Positions 9,696 through 19,869 of a stretch of 36,271 nt of DNA are shown one piece after another. Every line of letters starts with the position of its first letter. Within the stretch, counting starts at the first letter, position 1. The position numbers and the translations under genes were made by a program. The notes beneath the pieces are model-generated. The model was not told the origin of the DNA. It did no database searches and saw only the letters and a list, made by a program, of their open reading frames with translations. This stretch comes from Chloroflexota bacterium (GTDB taxonomy: Bacteria; Chloroflexota; UBA6077; CF-72), in NCBI GenBank assembly GCA_005883405.1, contig VBGG01000166.1, forward strand, positions 1 to 36,271. The letters are read 5' to 3'.

Positions 9696-10527
9696 TCGAC
9701 TCCAGCTCGAGCGGCTCAGGGAGCTCGCCACAGACATCCGCCGACGCGATCTGGAGATGGTCCACCGCGCGCGGCTCGGGCACATCGGGGGTGACCTGTC
9801 GGCGACGGACATTCTGGCCACGCTGTATTTCGCGGTGCTCAAGGTGGACCCCGAAGCGCCAGACTGGCCCGAGCGCGACCGCTTCATCCTGAGCAAAGGC
9901 CACTGCGCTGGAGCGCTGTACACCACGCTGGCCGAAAAAGGCTTCATCGAACGCGACGAGCTGCGTACCTACATGCAGCCACACTCGCGCCTCGGCGGCC
10001 ACCCCGACCGGACCAAGATGCCCGGCGTCGAAACCAACACCGGTCCACTCGGGCATGGGTTACCCGTCGCGGTTGGTTGCGCGCTGGGGGCCAAGATCGA
10101 CGGGGCCGCCTGGCGCACGTTTGTCTTGACCGGCGACGGTGAGCTCCAGGAAGGCAGCAACTGGGAGGCTGCGCTGTCCGCGGCGCACTACAAGCTGGAC
10201 AACCTGACCGTCGTTGTCGACCGCAATGGCCTCCAGCAGGGTGATTTCACGGAGCGCACGATGCATCTCGATCCTCTGCCCGACAAGTGGACTGCGTTCG
10301 GCTGGTCTGTCCGTGAAGTCAACGGGCACGATCACGCGGCGCTGCTGGACGTTTTCGATCAACTCCCCTTCCAGTGGGGCAAACCCAACTGCATCATCGC
10401 CCATACGCACAAGGGCCAGGGCGTTTCCTTCATGCGCGATCGGCCGGCCTGGCACCACCGCGTGCCCACCGACGCGGAGCTGGCCCATGCGCTCAGCGAG
10501 CTGAATGGGCACCGGGTGCTGGCATGA
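9688..10527 (+). CDS. Transketolase, N-terminal (TPP-binding) subunit
   Basis: SKGHCAGALYTTLAEKG, GGHPDRTKMPGVETNTGPLGHGLPVAVG, GDGELQEGSNWEAA motifs; probable GTG start at 9688. Confidence 0.93.
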   Translation: MIDRLQLERLRELATDIRRRDLEMVHRARLGHIGGDLSATDILATLYFAVLKVDPEAPDWPERDRFILSKGHCAGALYTTLAEKGFIERDELRTYMQPHSRLGGHPDRTKMPGVETNTGPLGHGLPVAVGCALGAKIDGAAWRTFVLTGDGELQEGSNWEAALSAAHYKLDNLTVVVDRNGLQQGDFTERTMHLDPLPDKWTAFGWSVREVNGHDHAALLDVFDQLPFQWGKPNCIIAHTHKGQGVSFMRDRPAWHHRVPTDAELAHALSELNGHRVLA

Positions 10528-11471
10528 GTGCCCTGTTCGATTGTCGCGACGCTTTCGCCGAAGCGCTCGAAGACGTGGCGCTGCACGATCCGCGTATTTG
10601 TGCGGTGGTCAACGACTCGGTCGGCTCCAGTAAGATCGGCGATTTCGCCAGGCGATTTCCCGAGCGCCTGATCAACGTCGGCATCGCCGAACAGACCATG
10701 GTCGGGCTCGCCGCCGGACTGGCCAACGCCGGCAAGATCCCGTTCGTGTGCGCCGCCTCGTGCTTTCTCACCGGACGCGCGCTCGAGCAGATCAAAGCTG
10801 ACGTGGCCTACTCGGATGCCAACGTCAAGCTGTGCGGGATGAGCCCAGGCATGGCCTACGGCGAGCTGGGGCCCACGCATCACTCCATCGAGGATCTTGC
10901 CTGGACCCGCGCCATCGCCAACCTCACCGTGATTGTGCCGGCCGATCCGCTCGAGACCGACCAGGCGCTGCGCGTCGCGGCCGAGATGTATGGGCCGGTC
11001 TTTCTGCGCATCGCTCGCATGCCCGTGCCGGTGGTTCACGAAGATGGGTACCGCTTCACGATCGGTCGCGCCGATCAGCTCCGGCCTGGGCGCGATGTGA
11101 CGCTGATCGCGAACGGGACGATGGTCAGTCGGGCCCTCGACGGAGCCGAGCTCCTGGCTGTCGCTGGTGTCGATGCGCGCGTGCTGAACATGTCGACCGT
11201 CCGCCCGATCGATCGCGAGGCAATCATCGCCGCCGCGGCTGAAACGGGCCACATCGTGACCGTCGAAGAACACTCCGTGTACGGCGGCCTCGGCAGCGCC
11301 GTGGCGGAGGTGGTGTGCACGACACTGCCGGTGCCGATGCGCATCCTTGGTGTACCCGGTGTCTTTGCTCCCACCGGGTCAGTGAGCTGGTTGTTGGAGC
11401 ACTTCAACCTGACACCCACCGGTATTCGTGACGCGGCCTTCGAGCTGGTGGAGGCGCGGCTCGCGGCATGA
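10524..11471 (+). CDS. Transketolase, C-terminal (pyrimidine-binding) subunit
   Basis: ATGA overlap with preceding gene; RLINVGIAEQTMVGLAAGLA, GPTHHSIEDLA motifs. Confidence 0.93.
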   Translation: MSALFDCRDAFAEALEDVALHDPRICAVVNDSVGSSKIGDFARRFPERLINVGIAEQTMVGLAAGLANAGKIPFVCAASCFLTGRALEQIKADVAYSDANVKLCGMSPGMAYGELGPTHHSIEDLAWTRAIANLTVIVPADPLETDQALRVAAEMYGPVFLRIARMPVPVVHEDGYRFTIGRADQLRPGRDVTLIANGTMVSRALDGAELLAVAGVDARVLNMSTVRPIDREAIIAAAAETGHIVTVEEHSVYGGLGSAVAEVVCTTLPVPMRILGVPGVFAPTGSVSWLLEHFNLTPTGIRDAAFELVEARLAA

Positions 11472-12985
11472 GTGCCGACTGCATTCTGGCGATTGACCAG
11501 GGGACGACCAACACCAAAGCGATTCTGGTCGATGCCACAGGCGCGATCGTCGCTCAGGCCTCGCGGCCGGTGGCCGTGAGCTATCCCCAGCCTGCCTGGG
11601 TTGAACAGGACCCGCGCGTGCTCTGGTCCAGCGTGCAGCAAGCGATGGATGAGTGCCTCGTCGCAGTGTCAGCGGGCAGGCTGGCGGCGGTGGCGATCAC
11701 CAACCAACGCGAAACGATCCTCCTGTGGGACCGCCAAACGGGCGAACCGCTGGGACCGGCGGTTGTGTGGCAATGCCACCGCTCCGCTCCATTCTGCCAG
11801 GAGTTGTCGGCTCGCGGTCTCGAACCGTTCATCCGCGAGCGCACCGGTCTGACCATCGACCCGATGTTCTCCGCGGCGAAAGCTCGCTGGTTGCTGGCGC
11901 ACACGGCTGATGGATCGGAGCGCGCGGCGCGCGGTGAGCTGTGTCTGGGCACCGTCGACAGCTGGTTGCTGTGGAATCTTACCGGGGGCGGGGTCCACGC
12001 GTGCGATGTCACCAACGCATCGCGCACGCAGCTCTTCGATATCCACAACTTGCGCTGGGACACGGAGCTCGCGGACCTGTTTGGAGTGCCACTCGCCGCG
12101 CTTCCTGAAGTGAAGCCATCCAGCGCATCGTTCGGCGCAACGGTTGCACTGAATACGCTGCCTGCCAACGTGCCGGTTGCCAGCATGATCGGCGATTCGC
12201 ACGCGGCGCTGTTTGGCCACGCGGCATTCCGACCTGGCGGGGTGAAGGCGACCTACGGCACCGGCTCGTCGCTGATGGCTTCCACGCCCACCGCCGTCCG
12301 GTCGGAGCGCGGCCTTTCGACGACCATCGCCTGGGCGCGCGACCGCCTCGACCATGCAACGTACGCCCTCGAAGGCAACATCTATGCCACCGGAGCGGCA
12401 GTCGCCTGGCTCGCTGACATCCTTGGGCGTGGCGACTCCGCCGAGGGCATCGAGCGCCTGGCGAGCCAGGTACCGGATTCGGGCAGCGTCTATTTCGTGC
12501 CGGCGCTGGTCGGGCTCGGCGCACCGTACTGGAACGACGCCGCGCGCGGGATGATCAGCGGACTGGTGGGCGGCACCCGCCCGGCTCACCTTGCGCGAGC
12601 CACGCTGGAGTCGATCGCGTATCAGGTACGCGACGTGCTGGATGCGCTGGTACAGGATGTCGGCTTCGAGCCAGGCTGCCTCCTGGCGGATGGCGGCGGC
12701 AGCCGTAACGACCTGCTGATGCAAATCCAGGCCGACATTGTCGGGTTGCCGGTGATCCGCAGTGCGTCGGCTGAGCTGTCCGCGCTCGGGGCGGCCTGGC
12801 TGGCCGGTCTGGCCATCGGACTGTGGTCATCGGAGGACGAGCTCGAGACGCTGGTACCGGCCGGCGATCGGTTTGAACCGCGGCTGTCAGCGGTTGAGCG
12901 CGAGGCGCGTATTGCGGGCTGGCAGCAAGCCGTCGCGTGCACATTGTTCGACGCCACTCGGCGTGCACAGCAGAGAAAGGGGTGA
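11468..12985 (+). CDS. FGGY-family carbohydrate kinase
   Basis: ILAIDQGTTNTKAILVD, ITNQRETILLWDRQTGEPLGPAVVWQ, YGTGSSLM, ADGGGSRNDLLMQIQADI motifs. Confidence 0.93.
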   Translation: MSADCILAIDQGTTNTKAILVDATGAIVAQASRPVAVSYPQPAWVEQDPRVLWSSVQQAMDECLVAVSAGRLAAVAITNQRETILLWDRQTGEPLGPAVVWQCHRSAPFCQELSARGLEPFIRERTGLTIDPMFSAAKARWLLAHTADGSERAARGELCLGTVDSWLLWNLTGGGVHACDVTNASRTQLFDIHNLRWDTELADLFGVPLAALPEVKPSSASFGATVALNTLPANVPVASMIGDSHAALFGHAAFRPGGVKATYGTGSSLMASTPTAVRSERGLSTTIAWARDRLDHATYALEGNIYATGAAVAWLADILGRGDSAEGIERLASQVPDSGSVYFVPALVGLGAPYWNDAARGMISGLVGGTRPAHLARATLESIAYQVRDVLDALVQDVGFEPGCLLADGGGSRNDLLMQIQADIVGLPVIRSASAELSALGAAWLAGLAIGLWSSEDELETLVPAGDRFEPRLSAVEREARIAGWQQAVACTLFDATRRAQQRKG

Positions 12986-13963
12986 GTGTGGACAACCTGC
13001 GTTTTGGGGCCGGAATCTGGCTTTTCGGACAGATGGTGGATCGCTACGCGACCGACGCCTACGGTCCGCCAGTCAGCACATTGGAAGCGATCGACCGCGC
13101 GGGCCAGGTCGGTGAGCTCGACGTGCTTGATGTCAATTATCCCTTCACCGACGCGTCGATCACGGTCGAAGATGTAAAGAGGGCGCTGGAGCGCAGCGAT
13201 TACGCCGCACCTCTACATGCGCGAGTTCCGCATTGGCAGTTTTACGCACCCCGACGCGGCGGTGCGGCGAAAGGCGATCGATCTGGGCAAACGGGCAATC
13301 GGAGTCGCCCGCGCGCTCGACGCGGCGTACGTGAAGTTCTGGCCGGGTCAGGATGGTTTCGACTACCCGTTCCAGGTCGACTACATGCAGATCTGGGACT
13401 ACGCCATCAATGGCGTGCGCGAAGTGGCCGCGGCGGACCCCGCGATGCAATTTGCGATTGAGTACAAGTTCAAAGAGCCGCGCACGCACATGCTCTTCAG
13501 CACCGCGGCGCGCACGCTCTTGGCGATTCAGGAGATGCGCGTTGACAACGTTGGCATCGTACTCGATCTCGGCCACTCCCTTTTTGCAAAAGAGACGCCT
13601 GCCGAAGCCGTCCAGCTGGTTGCACGTCACGGGAAGTTGGTCAGTGTCGAGATGAATGACAACTGGCGCGAGTGGGATGATGACCTGGCGGCTGGTTCCG
13701 TCCACCTGATCGAGACGCTGGAGTTCCTCACGGCGCTGCGTCGGATCGGCTGGACTGGTGAATGGCTGCTGGATCAATTTCCATTCCGCGAAGATGCCGT
13801 CGAGGCAGCGCGTGCAAGTATCCGTCGGTTGCGAGCGATGGATCGGCTGCTCGACCGCCTGGATGTGACGGTACTGGCCGAGGCGCAAGCGCGACAGGAC
13901 GCGCTTGCCGCCCAGAATCTTGTCTACGAGCTGCTGCTGGGCGAACTGGCGGTGGCAGCGTGA
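12982..13963 (+). pseudogene. Sugar phosphate isomerase/epimerase (xylose isomerase-like TIM barrel), reading frame interrupted near 13195
   Basis: Frame 1 encodes VSVDNLRFGAGIWLFGQMVDRYATDAYG...VEDVKRALER; frame 2 continues AITPHLYMREFRIGSFTHPDAAVRRKAIDLGKRAIG...; neither frame alone covers the domain. Confidence 0.75.
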
Positions 13964-13992
13964 AGCACTCTGTACAGGGAGGGAATTCGATC

Positions 13993-16011
13993 GTGGTGAA
14001 TATGGTCCGGCTTACACGGCTCCTGTTTGGGCCAATCGTCGTAGTGGGTCTTGTTGCTGGTTGTGCGCAATCGCCCCAGGTGACCCCCGCGGGCCCTACC
14101 GCCGGCGCGGCCGCGGTCGGCGGTGCGGCTCCTACTGCAGCGGTCGCAGCCAATCCGGTTGGTGGCGGGGCGAGTGCGACGACCGAAGTCGGCACGCCGC
14201 GCAACGAAACGCTCATTGTCCAGACGTTCGACGGCAAGACAGATAACCCGTCGAATATGAATCCTCTTTCCGGCAGTTATTCGATCTGGCGCGGCTTCCG
14301 CGAATTGGGCTGGGGTTATTTATGGGAGATGGATACGGCCAGCGGCAAGTCCTACCCCGAACTGGCAGCCGAGCTGCCGAAGGTGCTCGACGACCAACAC
14401 ACCCAATTCCAGATTTCGTTGAAACCGGGCATCTACTGGAGTGATGGGGTCGAGTTCAGCGCCGACGACGTCATCTACACGCTCGATACCTACATGGCGG
14501 GCAAGGGCAAGCTGACCTACTTTGGTGTGCCCGTCATCAACGGCTACGTCAAATCCTACAAGAAGATCGACAACTACACGCTCGAAATCGACACCACACA
14601 CCCGGCGTATGACTTCGGGACGACGCTGGGGGTCTACACCTGGGGCTCGGCATTCAACATCGTCCCGAAGCACATCTTCGAAAAGGAATCCGACCTGGCG
14701 GCCTTCAAGAACACCAATCCGGTGACGCTGGGCGCCTACACGATCAAGTCGTTCGATCCAAACGGTCAGTGGCATCTCTGGCAGCGGCGCGACGACTGGC
14801 AGCGCTCGGCTACCGGCGCGCTGGGTGAGCCGGCGGCGAAGTACGTGTTCTACAAGAACTTCGGCGATGAGCAAACGCGCACGTTGGCGTTTATCAAGAA
14901 CGAGTACGACGTCGACACATTCATGAGCCCGGATAGCATCGCCGCCGCGCAGAAGCAGAACCCGAAGATTGCGACCTTCTCGAAAACACTGCCCTTCCAC
15001 GACATGGGCGACGCCTGCTCGTACGGCATCCTCATGAACCAGCAGAAGGCGCCGTTGGACAACCCGAACGTTCGCTGGGCGCTGGCGCTGTCGCTCGACC
15101 TGCAGAGCGTTGGCATCAACGCAATGAGCGGCCAGTTCCGGGCATCTTCGGAGCCGATGCCGGATACGCAGATCACCCGCCCGGCCTACTTCGATTCGAT
15201 GCAACAGTGGCTCACCGACCTGAAGCTGCCGGATGGTTATCAGCCGTACAACCCGAACTTCGGCGCGCAGATGGCCAGCAAGCTGGGCGACATGGGCATG
15301 GACGAATCAACACTGCCCAAGGGCGATGACGTGAGCAAGAGCTTCGGCCTCGGCTGGTGGAAGGCTGACACGACCGAGGCCCAGAAGCTGATGGCTTCGG
15401 CGGGCTATACGAAGGGCGCGGACGGCTTCTACGCCGGACCGGACGGCACGACGTGGCAAGTGGAGCTGGTCATCCCCAGTGACTGGAACAAGGTCATGCA
15501 GCGCGTCGGGTTCTCGATCGCCGATGCCTGGACCAAGGCTGGCTTCAAGGTGAACGCCCGCCAGGTAGACAACGGCGAGTTCACCAAGGTGCAGAACACC
15601 AATGCGTTGCTCACCACGATGGTCAACTGGTCCACCAGCTGCGTCTTCAATACCAACTATTTGAATAGCTGGCGCTCATTCCAGAAGGAAAACCTGAAGG
15701 AGCCCGACTCGAACGACGCGATCACCGGCAACGCCGACCGGATTACTGATCAGAAGGTCTTCGACCTGATCACCAGGGCTTCTTCGATGGACCAGTCGAC
15801 GCCCGAGTTCGTCGACACCGGCCGGCAGGTCATCCAGGAGATGATCCAGAACATGGAATACATCAACATGATGAACATTCCGACCACCATCCCGACCAAC
15901 GGGGCGTACTGGACGAATTTCCCGAAGGCCGAGAACGCCTACGCGGTCCCCTACACCTGGTGGAGCTCGTTCAAGAAGATTCTGGTCAACATTAAGCCCA
16001 CGGCGCAGTAA
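13993..16011 (+). CDS. ABC transporter substrate-binding lipoprotein, family 5 (Dpp/Opp type)
   Basis: Lipobox LVAGC after hydrophobic N-terminus; LKPGIYWSDGVEFSADDVIYTLDTY is typical SBP_bac_5. ORF extends upstream to 13762 but overlaps the preceding gene. Confidence 0.93.
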   Translation: MVNMVRLTRLLFGPIVVVGLVAGCAQSPQVTPAGPTAGAAAVGGAAPTAAVAANPVGGGASATTEVGTPRNETLIVQTFDGKTDNPSNMNPLSGSYSIWRGFRELGWGYLWEMDTASGKSYPELAAELPKVLDDQHTQFQISLKPGIYWSDGVEFSADDVIYTLDTYMAGKGKLTYFGVPVINGYVKSYKKIDNYTLEIDTTHPAYDFGTTLGVYTWGSAFNIVPKHIFEKESDLAAFKNTNPVTLGAYTIKSFDPNGQWHLWQRRDDWQRSATGALGEPAAKYVFYKNFGDEQTRTLAFIKNEYDVDTFMSPDSIAAAQKQNPKIATFSKTLPFHDMGDACSYGILMNQQKAPLDNPNVRWALALSLDLQSVGINAMSGQFRASSEPMPDTQITRPAYFDSMQQWLTDLKLPDGYQPYNPNFGAQMASKLGDMGMDESTLPKGDDVSKSFGLGWWKADTTEAQKLMASAGYTKGADGFYAGPDGTTWQVELVIPSDWNKVMQRVGFSIADAWTKAGFKVNARQVDNGEFTKVQNTNALLTTMVNWSTSCVFNTNYLNSWRSFQKENLKEPDSNDAITGNADRITDQKVFDLITRASSMDQSTPEFVDTGRQVIQEMIQNMEYINMMNIPTTIPTNGAYWTNFPKAENAYAVPYTWWSSFKKILVNIKPTAQ

Positions 16012-16029
16012 CAGATCAGAAAGGAGGAG

Positions 16030-17043
16030 GTGGGGCAGATGAAACTGGCTCAATACGTACTGCAACGGTTTGTGACGTATCTCGCGGTCCTCTTCATCGG
16101 CATCACGATCACGTTCTTCCTGCCCCGCCTCATGCCGGGCGACCCGATCAATAACTACATCTCGCAGGTGCAGTCGCGCGCGGGGCAGACACTCAGTCCG
16201 GAGGCCACCCAGCAGTTGCGTGACTCGCTGGCCCAGTTGTACGGCCTGCAAGGCGATCTCTTCACGCAGTACCTCGGCTTCCTCAGCCGCGTGTTCCTGC
16301 ACTTCGATTTTGGCCCGTCGTTCACGTCGTATCCCGAGCCGGTGTCGACGATCCTGCTCACAGCTCTGCCGTGGACGGCTGGACTGCTGCTGACTACGAC
16401 GCTCATATCCTGGCTGCTCGGCAACCTGATCGGATTGGTGGCTGGCTACTTCAACAAGCATCCGGCGGCCACGGTGCTGGAGATCTTCGGCATCGTTCTC
16501 TACCCGATTCCGTATTACATCGTGGCACTCACCGTCATTGTGGTGCTTGCCTTCGTCTTTCCGATCTTTCCACTGACGCCGACGTTTCTGCCGGGCGCTG
16601 AAACGTTCGCCAGGATCGGCTCGATCCTCTACAACTCCTTCTTGCCGGCGCTGACCCTGGTGCTGGCCGGGTTCGGCTGGAACATCCTGAGCATGAAGGC
16701 GCTGGCCGTGGCTACCAAAGAGGAGCCGTACGTTCAGTTCGCGCGGTTGAAAGGGACGCCCGACTGGACGCGGATGACCGGCTATGTCTTCCGTAACGCG
16801 CTGCTGCCACAGGTGACGGCGCTGGTCCTTTCACTCGGCACGATTTTCAACGGTGCCCTGCTCACCGAGATGCTTTTCACCTATCCGGGGGTTGGACTGC
16901 TGATGCGCACGGCAGCGGGAGCCGGCGACTACAACCTGTTGTACGGTGCGATTACCATGGCCATCATCGCGGTGGCGACCGCGGCCTTTGTGCTCGATCT
17001 GTGCTATCCGCTCTTAGACCCACGCATTCGACTGGCGAGGTGA
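16030..17043 (+). CDS. ABC transporter permease (DppB/OppB type)
   Basis: RBS AAGGAGGAGG; multi-TM; EPYVQFARLKGTPDWTRMTGYVFRNALLPQVT EAA-type loop. Confidence 0.93.
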   Translation: MGQMKLAQYVLQRFVTYLAVLFIGITITFFLPRLMPGDPINNYISQVQSRAGQTLSPEATQQLRDSLAQLYGLQGDLFTQYLGFLSRVFLHFDFGPSFTSYPEPVSTILLTALPWTAGLLLTTTLISWLLGNLIGLVAGYFNKHPAATVLEIFGIVLYPIPYYIVALTVIVVLAFVFPIFPLTPTFLPGAETFARIGSILYNSFLPALTLVLAGFGWNILSMKALAVATKEEPYVQFARLKGTPDWTRMTGYVFRNALLPQVTALVLSLGTIFNGALLTEMLFTYPGVGLLMRTAAGAGDYNLLYGAITMAIIAVATAAFVLDLCYPLLDPRIRLAR

Positions 17044-17048
17044 CCGAG

Positions 17049-17948
17049 ATGAGACAAAGTGTTGCCCTGCCTCGAGGCGTCCAGTTCAAGCCGCGTGTCG
17101 GGGCTCCGTCGCGACGCCGGCGCCCGAAGCTGAACGCCCGACTGTACGTCGGCCTCAGCATCATCGCCATCTTCATCCTGAGTAGCTTTCTGTTGCCGTT
17201 GCTCAACTCCGTCGACCCGGCGGAGCAAGGCACGTATCTGAAGAATCTGCCAATCAGCGGCAGACATCTGCTCGGTACGACCGCGCTCGGACAGGACATC
17301 TTCTGGTTCCTGGTGACCGCCATCCGCAACTCGCTGCTCCTTGGCGTGGGGGTAAGCCTGGGGGTGACGGTGATCTCCACATTTCTTGGCCTGAGCGCGG
17401 GTTTCATCGGTGGCTGGTACGAGCGCATCGTGGTCATCTTCATCGATACGTTCATCACCATTCCGGTACTGCCCATCCTGATCGTGGTCGGAGCGCTGGT
17501 GCGCGGGAACACGTCGTTCGCCATCGTCGGCGTCATCCTGATCTGTTTTGGTTGGGCCTGGAACGCGCGCACCATCCGCTCCATGGCGTTGTCGCTGCGC
17601 GAGCGCGAGTTCGTCAACATGGCTCGCTTCTCGGGGGCCAGCACCATGGACATCATCTATCGCGAAATCTTTCCGTACGTCTACGCCTACATGGTCGTCG
17701 GCTTCATCAACACCATCCTGTTCGCGATCAATACCGAGGCGGCGCTGGCAGTCATCGGCCTGTCGAAAGTGCAGGTTCCAACACTAGGATCGATCATCTT
17801 CTGGGCACTGAACTACAACGCGCTGATGATCGGCCAGACCGCCTGGATCATCGCGCCAATCGCGGCGTCTGTGGTCCTCTTCCTGGGGCTGTTCCTGACG
17901 TCGACCGGGTACAACCAGCTGTTTGCGGAGAGGCGGGGGGTCGCATGA
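17049..17948 (+). CDS. ABC transporter permease (DppC/OppC type)
   Basis: HLLGTTALGQDIFWFLVTAIRNSLLLGVGV; REFVNMARFSGASTMDIIYREIFPYV. Confidence 0.93.
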   Translation: MRQSVALPRGVQFKPRVGAPSRRRRPKLNARLYVGLSIIAIFILSSFLLPLLNSVDPAEQGTYLKNLPISGRHLLGTTALGQDIFWFLVTAIRNSLLLGVGVSLGVTVISTFLGLSAGFIGGWYERIVVIFIDTFITIPVLPILIVVGALVRGNTSFAIVGVILICFGWAWNARTIRSMALSLREREFVNMARFSGASTMDIIYREIFPYVYAYMVVGFINTILFAINTEAALAVIGLSKVQVPTLGSIIFWALNYNALMIGQTAWIIAPIAASVVLFLGLFLTSTGYNQLFAERRGVA

Positions 17949-19039
17949 TCAAGCTCGACAACGTCGTTGCAACGTACACCACACAGCGCGGCCACGTGAA
18001 CGCGGTCGACGGTGTCGACCTGGAGATTCCAGACAGCATGATTCTGGGCATCGCCGGAGAGTCAGGCTGCGGCAAGAGCACGCTGATGAAGGTGATCTAC
18101 GGCGACACCGGCTTCCCGCTGGATTTGTCGGCGGGGTCCGTCAACTATGGCTTCGACAACGATCGCGGCCAGCCGGTGACCAGCAAGAACATCCAGAAGG
18201 AATGGTTCAAGCGCATCTCCTACATCCCGCAAAGCTCGATGAGCTCGCTGAACCCGGTGGTGCGCATCCGTCACCAGTTCACCGACTACCCTGCCACGTC
18301 GAAGAACAAGGCCGAGACGCTGGAACAGGTGCGTACCTTCATCCAGAAGCTGGGCTTGCCGCCCGAAGCGATCGACGCCTATCCGCACCAGCTGTCGGGC
18401 GGGATGCGTCAGCGCATCATGGTCGCAATGGCGACATTCCAGCAACCGGAGATCATCCTGGCGGACGAGCCAACAACAGCGCTGGACGTGGTGGTGCAGA
18501 AAGACATTCTGATGCTGCTGATGGAGCTGCAAAAGGAGATGAAGAACACCATCATCTTCGTTTCCCACGACATGGGCGTGCACTACCAGCTCACCGACCG
18601 GATGATGATCATGTACGCCGCCAAGGCGGTCGAGTATGCCGACACCGCGGACATTTTCAGGGAGCCGCTGCACCCCTACACGCTGATGCTGACCAACTCG
18701 CTGCCGACGATTGGCGACGATCGCGCTCGGGCGGGCCTGCCTGGCAGTCCGCCGAGCCTGTGGGAGCCACCGGTTGGTTGCCGCTTCGCGCCGCGTTGCC
18801 CGCTGGCCACCGACCTCTGCCGCACCGTGGAGCCGCAGCTGGCCCAGCATCGACCCGGCCGCTTCTCGGCCTGTCATTACGCCGAGAGCGTTCCGCAGCT
18901 GAAGGAGACGATCGGCCACGCGCCGAGGCTGAGCGACGTCGCCAGGGATCCGGCGAAGCTGTTCGCCGATGTCGAAAGTGCGCTGAAGTTGGATGAGGCG
19001 CTGGAGCTGGCGACAAAGGTGGAGGAACCAGCCCGATGA
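17945..19039 (+). CDS. ABC transporter ATP-binding protein (DppD/OppD type)
   Basis: GESGCGKST Walker A; LSGGMRQRIMVAMA signature; C-terminal oligopeptide-type Cys motif RFAPRCPLATDLC. Confidence 0.94.
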   Translation: MIKLDNVVATYTTQRGHVNAVDGVDLEIPDSMILGIAGESGCGKSTLMKVIYGDTGFPLDLSAGSVNYGFDNDRGQPVTSKNIQKEWFKRISYIPQSSMSSLNPVVRIRHQFTDYPATSKNKAETLEQVRTFIQKLGLPPEAIDAYPHQLSGGMRQRIMVAMATFQQPEIILADEPTTALDVVVQKDILMLLMELQKEMKNTIIFVSHDMGVHYQLTDRMMIMYAAKAVEYADTADIFREPLHPYTLMLTNSLPTIGDDRARAGLPGSPPSLWEPPVGCRFAPRCPLATDLCRTVEPQLAQHRPGRFSACHYAESVPQLKETIGHAPRLSDVARDPAKLFADVESALKLDEALELATKVEEPAR

Positions 19040-19869
19040 GGACCATCCTCAAGACCGAGGGTCTCAACAAGGACTATCAGCTGGGCGGCTTCCCACGTAA
19101 TGTGACGATCAAGGCGCTCGACAACATCAACATCACCGTCGAGAGCGATGAGCCGGTGATCATCAGCGTCGTGGGCGAGTCCGGCAGCGGCAAAACCACG
19201 CTGGCCAAGGTCATCTTGCGCCTGGTGCAACCCAGCTCCGGCGCCGTCACCGTCGCCGATCACCTGGTCGCGGGTAAACGCGCCAGGCCGGACAAAACCG
19301 AATTCCTGCGGACCGTCCAACCCATCTTTCAGAACCCGTTTGAGGCGTTCAGCCGCTATCGCACCGTCGATGCATATCTGTACGAGACGGCCACGCGTGT
19401 GGCGCAGCTGGGTCGCGACCGGGCCATCGCGGCGATGGAAGAAGCGCTGTCCGTCGTGGGGCTGGAATACAAGGATGTGCGCGGCAAGTACCCCAATCAA
19501 TTCTCGGGCGGCGAGCTGCAGCGAGCCTCAGTGGCCCGCGCCTTGATCCCGCATCCCAGCCTCATCATCGCCGACGAGCCAGTGAGCATGATCGACGCGT
19601 CACGGCGCTTGATCATCATCAACCTGTTCCTGGCGCTCAAGCAGGAGTACAAGACCAGTCTGGTGTACATCACCCACGATCTCGCCACGGCCTACTACAT
19701 CAGCGACTACACCGTGGTGATGAACCACGGCACCGTGGTCGAATTCGGCGAAGCCAAGCAGGTGTTGCAGAATCCGCGGCACGAGTACACGCGGCTGCTG
19801 CTTGACTCCATTCCGTCATTGGACCACAAGTGGACCGAGGAGATCGCAATCGATGCAAGTCGGAACTGA
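19036..19869 (+). CDS. ABC transporter ATP-binding protein (DppF/OppF type)
   Basis: GESGSGKTT Walker [33 protein letters not shown]. Confidence 0.94.
   Translation: MRTILKTEGLNKDYQLGGFPRNVTIKALDNINITVESDEPVIISVVGESGSGKTTLAKVILRLVQPSSGAVTVADHLVAGKRARPDKTEFLRTVQPIFQNPFEAFSRYRTVDAYLYETATRVAQLGRDRAIAAMEEALSVVGLEYKDVRGKYPNQFSGGELQRASVARALIPHPSLIIADEPVSMIDASRRLIIINLFLALKQEYKTSLVYITHDLATAYYISDYTVVMNHGTVVEFGEAKQVLQNPRHEYTRLLLDSIPSLDHKWTEEIAIDASRN

Noticed and set aside
10359-12724. Minus-strand ORFs of 304 and 351 aa
   Set aside because: Antisense to transketolase and FGGY kinase genes, which carry clear family motifs.
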